Notes under the pieces: model-generated
What the model saw: the letters and a program-made list of their open reading frames with translations, nothing else
Told to the model about the DNA's origin: nothing
The model's database searches: none
Translations under genes and position numbers: made by a program
Shown here: positions 7,571-16,948 of the stretch, in pieces
How positions within the stretch are numbered: the stretch's first letter is position 1
Layout of the letters: each line of letters begins with the position of its first letter
Source of the DNA: Winogradskyella sp. PG-2
GTDB taxonomy: Bacteria > Bacteroidota > Bacteroidia > Flavobacteriales > Flavobacteriaceae
Direction: 5' to 3'
Assembly: GCF_000828715.1 (NCBI RefSeq)
Contig: NZ_AP014583.1
Span: forward strand, 1,114,001 to 1,178,000
DNA length: 64,000 nt

Positions 7571-10363
7571 ATGAGAAAATTACACTTAATATTTATTCTA
7601 TTTATCACAGCATTTTCATTCGCCCAAAGTACAGGGACTATTGCTGGTAAGTTAACAGATAAGGAATATAATAACGAACCTCTTCCTTTTGCAAATGTTG
7701 TAATAAAAGGGACATCTACTGGAACAACTTCAGATATTGATGGTCTATATACATTCGAAGAATTAGAAGTTGGTGCATACACTTTAGTATTTAGTTTTGT
7801 AGGTTACGAAACACAAGAAGTTAATGTTAATGTAGTAGCAGGTGAGACTATTACTGTAAATGTAATAATGGGTGCAAGTGCTGCAACTTTAGACGAAGTT
7901 GTACTAGAAACTGTTTCTAGAAAAAAAGAAAGTGAAGTCGCTATTTTATTAGAACAGAAAAAGGCAGCCACAACACAAACTAAAATTGGAGCCGTAGAGC
8001 TTTCAAAAAAAGGAGTTAGCGATGTCGCTACAGGTTTAACTAAAGCAACAGGTATCTCTAAAGAAAGTGATAAACTTTATGTTAGAGGATTAGGTGATCG
8101 CTACAATACTGCGTATTTAAACGGTCTACCAATACCATCATTAAATCCTAAATTAAAATTATTAGATTTAGGTATTTTCCCAACTAAAATTGTAGAAAAT
8201 CTTGGTATTTTCAAAGCATATTCGTCTGAACAATATGGTGACTTTGCAGGTGCCAGTGTAGACATTAATACAAAGGACAGGCCTGGGAAAAAATTATTAG
8301 AAATTGGTTTTGGATCTGGTGTAAATACAACAGCAATCTCAAATGACTTCTTTTTACTAGATGGTGGTAAATATGACTTTTACGGTTTAGATGATGGTTC
8401 TAGATTTGCGACTCCTCTTTTAAACATTCCTAATTACACTTATAATAGTAATGATGTTGAGTATTACCCTTTTGATACAGGTTTTAACCCTGAACAACGT
8501 TTAGATGGACCCAACATAAATGCTAACATTTTAGCTGGTCATAGTTTTAGGACTGGAGAGTCAAGCAATTTAGATTTACTTTTATCTGCATCTTTCAGTA
8601 ACGGACATGAAGCTACAATAAACGGCTTTGAAACGGTTTATAATTCACAAGGTGAATTAGACCAAGGATCTTATTTATTTAATTACGATAGATTTAGATA
8701 TAAGACAAATACAACTGTTTTAGGTAGTGCTTCTTATAAATGGAATTCTAAAAATACCATAACATCTACAACTTTATTTGTAAATGACACTGAAGATGAA
8801 CTAAGAGAGTTTACAGGTGTTTCTGGTGAAAATACTGAATTAAACACCTATGTAAGACGTGGAACATTTCAACAAAATAATTTATTTACACAACAGATAA
8901 CTGGTAATCATAAATTTGAGGAAGGTAAGTATGAAATAAATTATGGTGGTGCTTATAACAAAGCTTTAGGCTATGTACCAGACAGAAGACAATTATTCTT
9001 TTCTGAACGCCAAGATGGCTCTATTGTTTTAGGAAACTTTAGAAATACTAATGATAGCGATAATCAACGTTTTTATCAAGAATTAAATGAAGACGACTAC
9101 TCTACAAAAGTATCTTTTGATATTAACCTTTCTAAGGATGAAGACGATCTCTTTAAAAACAAATTAACATTTGGCATTAATACTAGAAACAAAAAACGTG
9201 ATTTTGAAGCTAAGCAAATCAACTACATTTTCGATGCAAATAATACGGTTGTTCAATTAAATAATCCAGATGCATTCTTAAATGAGCAGAATCTATTAAA
9301 CGATGTTTACAATGTTATTGAAGTAACACGTCCTCAAAATGCTTATGAAGCTGACTTAAATACCTTTGCAAGTTTTGCACTTTTCAAATGGAAAGTTTCA
9401 GAAAAACTATTAGTTAACACTGGTCTTAGAGTTGAAGATTTTGAACAAAATGTATTCTATAAAGATCCTATAACCATTGAAGACTCTGTTGGAACTATTG
9501 ATGAGTTTTTTGTACTACCAAGCCTAGATGTAAAGTATATACTTAATGAAAAAACTAACCTTCGTATAGCAGCAAGTAAAACGGTAACATTACCATTATT
9601 TACTGAAACGGCGCCATTCTTAGATGAGGATGTAAACGAATTTACGATTGGTAATCCAGATCTTAAAAATTCGGACAATTATAACTTTGACATTAAGTAC
9701 GAATTCTTCCCAAGAAATGGAGAAGTATTTTCTGTAACTGCATTTGGTAAATATTTAGATCAACCTATTGAAAAAATTAGAATTGCATCTGCAAACAACA
9801 ATAACTCATTCGTAAACTCTGATAATGCTAAAATATTTGGTGGAGAAATAGAATACAGACAGCAATTAAACAACATTTTTACATCAGAAGAAGATGAAGG
9901 TACATTGAGTAATCTTTCGCTTGGATTAAATGCAACTGTAATGTATACCAAAGTTGTTATTGACCCAACAGTAACTGTTCTAAATGCTGCAATTGCACCA
10001 ACAAACTTAGAACGTAAGCTGCAAGGTGCATCACCTTATATCTTCAACGCAGATATTAATTTTTCAAAAGAATTCGGAAAACACAATATCTCAACTACTC
10101 TAGATTTTAACTACTTCGGAGACAGAATATATTCTGCTGGTGGAAATGGTGTTGGAGACATTTTTGAGAAAGGTTTCGGAACCTTAAACTTCAATTTTAA
10201 AGATACGTTTAACGAGCATTGGGAAATTGGCTTATCTGCTAAAAACCTTCTTAATCCAACTATAGATCGTTACCAAGACCAAGAAGACATCAATCAAAAA
10301 CTTACAGTAAGTTCATATCAACTAGGTGCAAATTTAAGCCTAGGATTTACATATAAATTTTAA
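7571..10363 (+). CDS. TonB-dependent outer-membrane receptor
   Basis: A 930-residue outer-membrane receptor. Order: signal peptide (MRKLHLIFILFITAFSFAQ), carboxypeptidase-regulatory-like beta-sandwich (about 22-110, ending VIMGASAATLDEVVLETVS), plug domain (about 135-240, with LYVRGLGDRYNTAYLNGLPIPS), then a 22-strand-type barrel ending in the aromatic tail LSLGFTYKF. It is followed after 36 nt by a lipoprotein gene, presumably in one operon. It is not a SusC-type receptor with a SusD partner. The repeat array upstream and the nearby phosphate transporter suggest a phosphorus-containing substrate; that is inference. Confidence 0.9.
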   Translation: MRKLHLIFILFITAFSFAQSTGTIAGKLTDKEYNNEPLPFANVVIKGTSTGTTSDIDGLYTFEELEVGAYTLVFSFVGYETQEVNVNVVAGETITVNVIMGASAATLDEVVLETVSRKKESEVAILLEQKKAATTQTKIGAVELSKKGVSDVATGLTKATGISKESDKLYVRGLGDRYNTAYLNGLPIPSLNPKLKLLDLGIFPTKIVENLGIFKAYSSEQYGDFAGASVDINTKDRPGKKLLEIGFGSGVNTTAISNDFFLLDGGKYDFYGLDDGSRFATPLLNIPNYTYNSNDVEYYPFDTGFNPEQRLDGPNINANILAGHSFRTGESSNLDLLLSASFSNGHEATINGFETVYNSQGELDQGSYLFNYDRFRYKTNTTVLGSASYKWNSKNTITSTTLFVNDTEDELREFTGVSGENTELNTYVRRGTFQQNNLFTQQITGNHKFEEGKYEINYGGAYNKALGYVPDRRQLFFSERQDGSIVLGNFRNTNDSDNQRFYQELNEDDYSTKVSFDINLSKDEDDLFKNKLTFGINTRNKKRDFEAKQINYIFDANNTVVQLNNPDAFLNEQNLLNDVYNVIEVTRPQNAYEADLNTFASFALFKWKVSEKLLVNTGLRVEDFEQNVFYKDPITIEDSVGTIDEFFVLPSLDVKYILNEKTNLRIAASKTVTLPLFTETAPFLDEDVNEFTIGNPDLKNSDNYNFDIKYEFFPRNGEVFSVTAFGKYLDQPIEKIRIASANNNNSFVNSDNAKIFGGEIEYRQQLNNIFTSEEDEGTLSNLSLGLNATVMYTKVVIDPTVTVLNAAIAPTNLERKLQGASPYIFNADINFSKEFGKHNISTTLDFNYFGDRIYSAGGNGVGDIFEKGFGTLNFNFKDTFNEHWEIGLSAKNLLNPTIDRYQDQEDINQKLTVSSYQLGANLSLGFTYKF

Positions 10364-10399
10364 TCAAAAACGAAAAATCACACACTCAAAATTAAAACT

Positions 10400-11713
10400 A
10401 TGAAAACTACTCAAAACATAATTAAAGGATTATTTCTAACCTTAGTTATCGTATTTCAGGCCTGTACTATTAATGAAGAAAGTATTGGTGATGTGACTAT
10501 TAATCCTGGAGGAGGAAATAATGGTTCAGACTGTATTCAAATATCTGGAGAAATTTCTGAGAATATGACATTAACATCTGACAACTGTTACGAACTTGTA
10601 GGTGGTGTTTCTGTATTAGATGGTGTAACGCTTACTATAGAAGCAGGAACAAGAATATATGCAGGTCAAACTACAGAAGGTATTTATTCTTACCTTCTTA
10701 TTAACCAAGGTGCAAAGTTAATGGCAGAAGGTACTGCGAATCAACCAATCGTATTAACATCTAATCAAGCAACACCAAATCCTGGAGATTGGGGAGGATT
10801 AATTATTTCTGGAAAAGCACCAATTAATAGAGGTGCAACAGCAACTGCTGAGGTAGCAAATATTACTTATGGTGGTTCAGAACCAAATGACAACTCTGGT
10901 GTTATTCGTTACATGCGTTTAGAATATACAGGTGGACGAATTAATGCAGATTCAGAATATAACGGCTTATCTTTATATGGTGTTGGTAGTGGTACAACAT
11001 TAGAATATATCCAAACCTATTTAGGTAATGATGATGGTATTGAATTTTATGGTGGAACTGTAGATTTAAAGTATGCCGTTTCAACTGGAGCTCAAGATGA
11101 TAGCTTTGACTGGACAGACGGTTGGGTTGGAAGAGGTCAATTCTGGGTCGCACAACAAACCACTTTAGAAGGTGATAAAGGTATCGAAGCTGATAACTTA
11201 TCGTCTACACCAGATGCCATTCCTTTTTCTTATCCAACGCTTTCTAATATTACTTTATTAGGAGCTGAAGATGGAGATGGTGAAAATAAAGGTATTGAAT
11301 TTAGAGCTGGTACTAAAGTAGCAGCTTACAATATGATTATTAAGGGATTCCCTGGAAAAGGTATCGAAGTTGATGATGACCAAACTTTAATAAACTTAAA
11401 CAATGGAGAAGTAGAAGTGAGAAACTCTATTATAGATAATGTGAATTCATTTGATTTAGATCATGGTGGTAGTGCAACTGCAGATCTTGCAGATTACGCA
11501 ACGTATTCTAACTACACATTAGATGGTTCTAATGATCCTTTTAATAATGTAGGTACAGCAATTCCCGATGATTTTGAACTAGAAGGTTTTAGAGGGACTT
11601 ATGAAACGAACGCAATTGACCCTTCAACAATTAACTCTTGGTTTACTTCAGTAAACTATGTTGGTGCAGTAAATGCCACTAACGATTGGACACAAGGTTG
11701 GGTAAGATTCTAA
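10400..11713 (+). CDS. Surface lipoprotein paired with the TonB receptor, beta-helix-like
   Basis: A 437-residue lipoprotein: signal peptide with lipobox LVIVFQAC, a Gly/Asn-rich linker, then a domain with repeated short beta-turn units typical of right-handed parallel beta-helices (GVTLTIEAGTRIYAG, GDWGGLIISGKAPIN, IRYMRLEYTGG, LEYIQTYLGNDDGIEFYGGTVDLKYAVSTGAQDDSFDW). Such proteins often accompany non-SusC TonB receptors in Flavobacteriia, and I believe they are seen in phosphate-related loci, but the exact role is unknown. It probably captures substrate or polymer for the receptor encoded 36 nt upstream. A strong terminator follows. No enzymatic motif is recognised. Confidence 0.75.
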   Translation: MKTTQNIIKGLFLTLVIVFQACTINEESIGDVTINPGGGNNGSDCIQISGEISENMTLTSDNCYELVGGVSVLDGVTLTIEAGTRIYAGQTTEGIYSYLLINQGAKLMAEGTANQPIVLTSNQATPNPGDWGGLIISGKAPINRGATATAEVANITYGGSEPNDNSGVIRYMRLEYTGGRINADSEYNGLSLYGVGSGTTLEYIQTYLGNDDGIEFYGGTVDLKYAVSTGAQDDSFDWTDGWVGRGQFWVAQQTTLEGDKGIEADNLSSTPDAIPFSYPTLSNITLLGAEDGDGENKGIEFRAGTKVAAYNMIIKGFPGKGIEVDDDQTLINLNNGEVEVRNSIIDNVNSFDLDHGGSATADLADYATYSNYTLDGSNDPFNNVGTAIPDDFELEGFRGTYETNAIDPSTINSWFTSVNYVGAVNATNDWTQGWVRF

Positions 11714-11731
11714 AGAAAAACTTAGTCAAAC

Positions 11732-11765
11732 AAAAAGAGCATCTTATTGATAAGATGCTCTTTTT
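11732..11765. terminator. Bidirectional rho-independent terminator
   Basis: A 16-bp perfect stem (AAAAAGAGCATCTTAT paired with its complement) with a 2-nt loop ends in T5 on both strands. It closes the receptor-lipoprotein operon on the + strand and the YwqK-like gene on the - strand. Confidence 0.9.
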
Positions 11766-11784
11766 GTTTATATGTAATTTTACT

Positions 11785-12144
11785 CTATCTATTTGAAGCG
11801 ACAGAGGTATTTGAATTTTTCCATTCATTTACACTTGCAATAGCATTGTTAGAATAGTCTACTTCTTTTAAGTTATCACCACTCCAATAAAACCATTTAC
11901 CTACTTTAATTCCATTATCATACTTGGCCGAAACAATTTTGTTTCCTTCGTTACAATAACTAAACCATTCTCCGTGTAATTTACCCTCAGCTGTATAATA
12001 ACCTGTTTGGCTCACCTCTCCATTATCATGATAATAAACAACTTCAATTAAATTCGTTTCTTTATTTAAATTTAATGATCTTTCTTTTTGCGCATAAGAG
12101 AAACTTACACTAAGCATTATGAGTAATATAATTATCTTTTTCAT
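11785..12144 (-). CDS. Secreted YwqK/MORN-like repeat protein
   Basis: A 119-residue protein with a signal peptide (MKKIIILLIMLSVSFSYAQ) and repeats of the MORN/YwqK type: YYHDNGEVSQTGYYTAEGKLHGEW, YCNEGNKIVSAKYDNGIKVGKW, WSGDNLKEVDYSNN. Similar short proteins are widespread in Bacteroidota and are sometimes annotated as YwqK antitoxins, but the signal peptide argues for a periplasmic or surface role. It is divergent from the phosphate transporter; the TAAC array at 12184-12232 lies 40 nt upstream of its start, so it may share phosphate control. Function unknown. Confidence 0.75.
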   Translation of the reverse strand: MKKIIILLIMLSVSFSYAQKERSLNLNKETNLIEVVYYHDNGEVSQTGYYTAEGKLHGEWFSYCNEGNKIVSAKYDNGIKVGKWFYWSGDNLKEVDYSNNAIASVNEWKNSNTSVASNR

Positions 12145-12183
12145 CTTTGTTTTGGGCTCTAATTAATATTTACATTACAAACA

Positions 12184-12232
12184 TAACATTATTTTTACAT
12201 TCTAACAACATTTACTTAACATTTACGTAACA
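12184..12232. promoter_or_regulatory. Putative Pho-box array between YwqK-like and PiT genes
   Basis: Five repeats in exact 11-bp phase: TAAC 12184, TTAC 12195, CAAC 12206, TAAC 12217, TAAC 12228. The core is a tandem copy AACATTTACTT / AACATTTACGT. This matches the direct-repeat layout of PhoP/PhoB-type sites. It sits 40 nt from the YwqK-like start and about 200 nt from the PiT start, so it may serve either gene. Confidence 0.55.
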
Positions 12233-12364
12233 CTAGAGCCTTATATACCTGTTTATTAACACTTTAAATTAATTCTATTTGATAACAATACTGTAAATTT
12301 TAGATTTTATCAATATCTACAACTGATATGAGTTCATCTTTTTTTTTTATACTTGTGTAGAACA

Positions 12365-12408
12365 TAACCTTTAGTTAACATAACGTTCAAATTAAAAGAA
12401 GAAATTTG
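12365..12408 (+). promoter_or_regulatory. Proximal Pho-like repeats and -7 element of the PiT promoter
   Basis: TAAC at 12365 and 12376 are 11 bp apart; a -7-like GAAATTTG lies at 12401-12408, 25 bp after the start of the second repeat. This is the same spacing as in the TonB receptor promoter. It would give a leader of about 20 nt before the ATG at 12433. Confidence 0.45.
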
Positions 12409-12432
12409 TGTTCAATACTAGCTTACAATTAT

Positions 12433-14718
12433 ATGGAGAACCTTTATGTCTATATGCTAGCTGCTTTAGCTTTTTTAGCTGTTGCAGATTTAGTAGTCGG
12501 TGTAAGTAATGATGCTGTTAATTTTTTAAATTCTGCGATAGGATCTAAAGCTGTTTCTTTTAAAACTATAATGATTGTTGCTAGTATTGGTGTTGCAATT
12601 GGCGCAATGACTTCTAGCGGAATGATGGAAGTTGCTCGAAAAGGAATCTTTAATCCTGGAGAGTTTATGTTTAATGAAATTATGGTCATTTTTATGGCCG
12701 TAATGCTCACCGATATTTTACTCTTAGACTTTTTTAACACGCTCGGTTTACCTACATCTACTACGGTTTCCATTGTTTTTGAATTGTTGGGAGCTTCTGT
12801 TGCTGTAGCATTAATAAAAATTTATAGTGATAGCAGTCAGACCATAAGTGATTTAACTACATATATTAATGACTCCAAAGCCATAGAGATTATATTAGGT
12901 ATTCTACTATCCGTCGTCGTTGCTTTTACCGTTGGAGCTATAATTCAGTATGTCTCTAGATTACTTTTATCATTTAAATTTCAGGAAAAGCCATCATGGT
13001 ATGGTGCAATTTTTAGTGGTTTAGCTACCACAGCAATCTTATACTTTATATTAATTAAAGGAATTAAGAATGCCAGTTTTATGAGTCCAGATATAAAGGC
13101 TTTTATTTCATCTGATCCTTTGGCTTTAATGGTTATTGGATTTATAGGTTTAACTATATTGTCTTATGCAATTATACATCTCCTTAAAACTAACATCTAC
13201 ACTGTAATTATAGTTATTGGCACATTTGCATTGGCAGTAGCTTTTGCAGGTAATGATTTGGTAAATTTTATTGGTGTACCAATAGCTGCATATAACTCTT
13301 ACGAAGCTTGGTCTATTAGTGGCTCTTTACCAACCGACTATGTAATGACTGCATTAGGTGAACCTGTACAAACAGAACCTTACTTATTGCTTATCGCAGG
13401 TTTAATTATGGTTTTAACGCTTTGGTTTTCTAGTAAAGCTAAAGCTGTTGTTAAAACCTCTGTTGATTTATCGCGACAAGATGAAGTTAAAGAACGTTTT
13501 GAACCAAATTTCTTATCTCGAAATATTGTTAGACTAACTATAGGTCTCAATGATAGTATTAATCGCTTGTTACCAGAATCTTATAAAAACTGGTCTAACA
13601 AACAGTTTATTAAACCTAATGTAGTTGTTAAAGCTAGTGAGGCCCCTGCATTTGATTTAGTGAGAGCTGCTGTAAATTTAATGGTAGCCAGTGTTTTAAT
13701 ATCTATTGCCACTTCAATGAAATTACCTCTATCTACAACTTATGTGACTTTTATGGTTGCCATGGGTACATCCTTAGCTGATAGAGCTTGGGGAAGTGAG
13801 AGTGCTGTTTATAGAGTTGCCGGAGTTTTAAATGTCATTGGTGGTTGGTTCTTCACAGCATTTAGTGCTTTTGTCGCTGCAGCTATAATGTCTTGTATAT
13901 TATATTATGGAGAAGGTTATGCACTCATAGGATTGGTAATATTAGCTATTGCTTTGTTGATACGTAGTTATATTTCACATCAAAAAAATTCTAAGATAAT
14001 ACGCGAAGAAGATCAGCTTGAAAAAGCTGAAAGTAGTTCTACGCAAGGAGTTATCCAAGAAAGTGCTTCAAACATCGCCAATGTTGTTAAACGTGGTAAT
14101 AGAATTTATACTTCTGCAATTAATGGTTTAGCGGTTCAAGATTTAAAAGTATTAAAGAAGAACAGAAAAAATATTGAAAAGCTATCTAATGAAATCGATG
14201 AGCTTAGAGATAATATATTCTACTTCATCAAAAATCTTGAAGAGCCTAGTCTATCAGCCAGTAACTTTTACATCAATATCTTAGGTTATTTACAGGATAT
14301 GACACAATCCTTAGATTATATTTCTAAGTCGAGCCATAAGCATGTTAACAATAATCACAAGAAATTAAAATTCAGTCAGATTAAAGAGCTTAAGGATTTA
14401 GATGCACGTATGGAAGCTTTATTCTCTACAACACAAACTGCTTTTGAATCGCGTTCTTTTGAAAAAATTGGTGCTGTACTCAACGAAAAAGCTGAAGTTT
14501 TTGAATTAGTTAGACAAAAAATACAGAAACAAGTTGAGCGCACACGTACTGAAGAATCAAGTCCTAAAAACACCACTTTATATTTTGGGCTATTACTAGA
14601 AACAAAAGATCTCCTAACGGCTACAATGAATCTTCTAGAAGAATACTATAGAGCTCACGATAGTTCAGTTGAACCAGCAACATTAATTGTTGACCCAACT
14701 ATTGAGGAAGAAGAATAA
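12433..14718 (+). CDS. PiT-family inorganic phosphate transporter with C-terminal PhoU-like region
   Basis: Inner-membrane symporter for phosphate. I use the ATG at 12433 and not the upstream TTG because it precedes the conserved start MENLYVYMLAALAFLAVADLVVGVSNDAVNF. The two PiT signatures are present: GVSNDAVNFLNSAIGSKA near residue 23 and AFAGNDLVNFIGVPIAA near residue 275. At least ten hydrophobic helices follow, with a second inverted half (ATSMKLPLSTTYVTFMVAMGTSLADRAWG). The last 200 residues are soluble, helical and charged, resembling PhoU (KNRKNIEKLSNEIDELRDNIFYFIKNLEE). At 761 residues it is longer than classic PitA because of this tail. Promoter repeats suggest induction by phosphate limitation. 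Confidence 0.92.
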   Translation: MENLYVYMLAALAFLAVADLVVGVSNDAVNFLNSAIGSKAVSFKTIMIVASIGVAIGAMTSSGMMEVARKGIFNPGEFMFNEIMVIFMAVMLTDILLLDFFNTLGLPTSTTVSIVFELLGASVAVALIKIYSDSSQTISDLTTYINDSKAIEIILGILLSVVVAFTVGAIIQYVSRLLLSFKFQEKPSWYGAIFSGLATTAILYFILIKGIKNASFMSPDIKAFISSDPLALMVIGFIGLTILSYAIIHLLKTNIYTVIIVIGTFALAVAFAGNDLVNFIGVPIAAYNSYEAWSISGSLPTDYVMTALGEPVQTEPYLLLIAGLIMVLTLWFSSKAKAVVKTSVDLSRQDEVKERFEPNFLSRNIVRLTIGLNDSINRLLPESYKNWSNKQFIKPNVVVKASEAPAFDLVRAAVNLMVASVLISIATSMKLPLSTTYVTFMVAMGTSLADRAWGSESAVYRVAGVLNVIGGWFFTAFSAFVAAAIMSCILYYGEGYALIGLVILAIALLIRSYISHQKNSKIIREEDQLEKAESSSTQGVIQESASNIANVVKRGNRIYTSAINGLAVQDLKVLKKNRKNIEKLSNEIDELRDNIFYFIKNLEEPSLSASNFYINILGYLQDMTQSLDYISKSSHKHVNNNHKKLKFSQIKELKDLDARMEALFSTTQTAFESRSFEKIGAVLNEKAEVFELVRQKIQKQVERTRTEESSPKNTTLYFGLLLETKDLLTATMNLLEEYYRAHDSSVEPATLIVDPTIEEEE

Positions 14719-14745
14719 AAAAATTATACTTTTTGTATACCTGAC

Positions 14746-14776
14746 AAGGCCTTAGAGAATTCCTAAGGCCTTTTTC
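14746..14776 (+). terminator. Rho-independent terminator after the PiT gene
   Basis: A 10-bp stem AAGGCCTTAG / CTAAGGCCTT with a 7-nt loop, followed by TTTTTC, 28 nt after the PiT stop codon. Confidence 0.85.
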
Positions 14777-14871
14777 TTTGGAACAAATTAAAAAAATATT
14801 GTATTTCAACGTCTAAAAATCATCTTTCGTCGTATATGTGTTGTATTGATTTAATTAACTAAAAACAAACC

Positions 14872-15723
14872 ATGAAAAAAATTTCAATCCTATTAGTATC
14901 TGCTATTTTATTTAGCTCTTGTGTTTCTAAAAAGAAGTACTTAGCCTTAGAACAAGAAAATGGCGAAATAAAAAGCGAACTCACTAAAACTCAAGTTGCC
15001 AAAGAAGATTTAGAAAATAAATTTGCAAAAATTCAGAAGCGAGTTGATGTATATAACACAAAAATTAACTCTTTAAATGAAGATGTTGAAGGTCTAAAAA
15101 TAGAAAACGACATTAAATTAGATGTTAATGCTGACGGAACAGTAATTTCTAACGAAAGCAAACGTAAAATGTTGGCGACATTACAAAACGTAGATCCTAC
15201 ACAACTAGCTGAAGCTAAAAATTTAAAAGATTCTATGAATTTAGCTGTTCAGTATAATCTTGAAAAAACTATAAACACTACCGACTTAAATGAAGATGAA
15301 GACATCGCAGTAAATATTAACGAAACTGTAGTTATGATTTCTATCTCTGATAAGATGTTATTTAACACAGGTAGTTACAGAATTAGCTCTAAAGCTGATA
15401 ACATTCTACAGAAATTAGCAGATGTTATTAATTCTGAAGAAAGTATAGATGTTATGGTAGAAGGTCATACAGATGCTAGAACTATTAGTACTGATAAAAT
15501 TGCAGATAACTGGGACTTAAGTGTATTAAGAGCAACATCTGTTGTTAGAAAATTACAAAACAAGTTTAGTGTAAACCCTGAGCAATTAATTGCTTCTGGT
15601 CGTAGTAGCTACCAACCTTTAGTAGAAAACGATTCGCGCGAAAATCGTTCTAAAAATCGTAGAACACGTATTATACTAATGCCAAATATTGATAAGTTTT
15701 TTGCTTTAATGGAGGCAAAATAA
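14872..15723 (+). CDS. OmpA-family peptidoglycan-binding lipoprotein
   Basis: A 283-residue lipoprotein with lipobox LFSSC near residue 19. A coiled-coil follows (about 28-75, QENGEIKSELTKTQVAKEDLENKFAKIQ). The C-terminal 120 residues are an OmpA domain: MLFNTGSYRISSKADNILQKLADVI, the VEGHTDAR motif, NWDLSVLRATSVVRKLQ and SRENRSKNRRTRIILMP, with the peptidoglycan-contacting Asp and Arg in place. It links the outer membrane to the cell wall. It is monocistronic, with a terminator 27 nt downstream. Confidence 0.9.
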   Translation: MKKISILLVSAILFSSCVSKKKYLALEQENGEIKSELTKTQVAKEDLENKFAKIQKRVDVYNTKINSLNEDVEGLKIENDIKLDVNADGTVISNESKRKMLATLQNVDPTQLAEAKNLKDSMNLAVQYNLEKTINTTDLNEDEDIAVNINETVVMISISDKMLFNTGSYRISSKADNILQKLADVINSEESIDVMVEGHTDARTISTDKIADNWDLSVLRATSVVRKLQNKFSVNPEQLIASGRSSYQPLVENDSRENRSKNRRTRIILMPNIDKFFALMEAK

Positions 15724-15749
15724 TCCACAAATCTATCATATTATTTAGT

Positions 15750-15790
15750 AAAAAGCATCCTCCCGTATAACTCGGCATTGGGTGCTTTTT
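15750..15790 (+). terminator. Rho-independent terminator after the OmpA gene
   Basis: AAAAAGCATCC pairs with GGGTGCTTTTT (one G-T pair) around a 19-nt loop and ends in T5. Confidence 0.75.
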
Positions 15791-15975
15791 CTATTTAATT
15801 AATATTCTAAATAGCCTAACCAATGCTATAAAGCTGTGGATAAAACACATATCAACTAGATTCAGTAAGTTTAAAAAATATTTTCATTAGCCATATAGAG
15901 AATATTATTGTTGGATAGTATGTTCAATATAAAAAAAAGCCTTTACTTTTAGTCTACACCAAATAAAAACTCGTT

Positions 15976-16698
15976 ATGATAAAAAAGATATTTGTTTTAT
16001 TTCTTTGCTGCGTCTTATATTCTGTTAATGCTCAAAATATGTCTGCTAAAGCAATATTAGAAAAAGCTATTAATTATCATGATGAAGATAGTAAATGGGA
16101 GCGTTTTAATGACAAATTTACTGTGGTTATGACAACATCTAATTCGCCAAAACGAACTAGTAATATCTCAATTAATTTGCCTCAAGAATATTTTAGTGTA
16201 ACAGCAACTAAAGATACGGTGACTACAACATACACTTTAAACAAAGGCAAATGTAAAATGGCTTATAACGGTAAAGTTATAGACAGCACCCAAGCCAAAG
16301 AAAAAAAGATGTCTTGCAACAGAGCGATGCTTTACAAAAACTATTATAGTTATTTATATGGATTACCAATGAAACTAAAGGGTTCTGGCACAAATCTCAG
16401 TGATAAAGTTGAAAAGAAAACTTTTAAAGACAAAGATTATCTCGTCTTAAAAGTTACTTATGATGAAGCTGTTGGTAGTGATGTGTGGTACTTCTATTTT
16501 AATCCAAAAACCTATGCAATGGAAGTCTATCAGTTTTTTAAAACCGATGAAAATGGCAAAGAAAAACCAGATACTGGTGAATATATATTACTCTCTGAGG
16601 AAGCGCTCATAAATGATATTAAAATGCCAAAAGTAAGAGCTTGGTATTATAATAAAGATGATAAGTATTTGGGTACTGATACTTTGGTTGAAGATTAA
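15976..16698 (+). CDS. Periplasmic LolA-like protein (DUF6503-type)
   Basis: A 240-residue protein with signal peptide MIKKIFVLFLCCVLYSVNAQ. The rest looks like one LolA/LppX-type beta-sheet domain: AILEKAINYHDEDSKWERFNDKFTVVMTT, then several strands, DYLVLKVTYDEAVGSDVWYFYFNPKTYAMEVYQF and MPKVRAWYYNKDDKYLGTDTL. I believe this matches the Bacteroidota family DUF6503, whose substrate is unknown; a hydrophobic-ligand or lipoprotein-carrier role is possible by fold analogy. No operon partner is evident. Confidence 0.65.
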   Translation: MIKKIFVLFLCCVLYSVNAQNMSAKAILEKAINYHDEDSKWERFNDKFTVVMTTSNSPKRTSNISINLPQEYFSVTATKDTVTTTYTLNKGKCKMAYNGKVIDSTQAKEKKMSCNRAMLYKNYYSYLYGLPMKLKGSGTNLSDKVEKKTFKDKDYLVLKVTYDEAVGSDVWYFYFNPKTYAMEVYQFFKTDENGKEKPDTGEYILLSEEALINDIKMPKVRAWYYNKDDKYLGTDTLVED

Positions 16699-16948
16699 TA
16701 AAATCGTTTTATCTTTCTGAACTTATTTCAGAATTCACATTATTACTTCTTGAAACTCTATTTAACTCAGTTTAACAAAAAAATAGTGAATTAAATATCT
16801 TTGTCTTTTTAAAATTAGGTGTAATAAGTAATCTGAATTTAGTTGAGAAATTACAACTCACTTAGATAAAACAACAATTCACTAACCTTATTTTTTTTCA
16901 AACGATTATTAAATACACTTTTGTTGGCAACAAGTAAAACGAACATCT

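Noticed and set aside
11785..12144. YwqK-like gene as antitoxin of a toxin-antitoxin pair
   Set aside because: It has a signal peptide and there is no toxin gene beside it.
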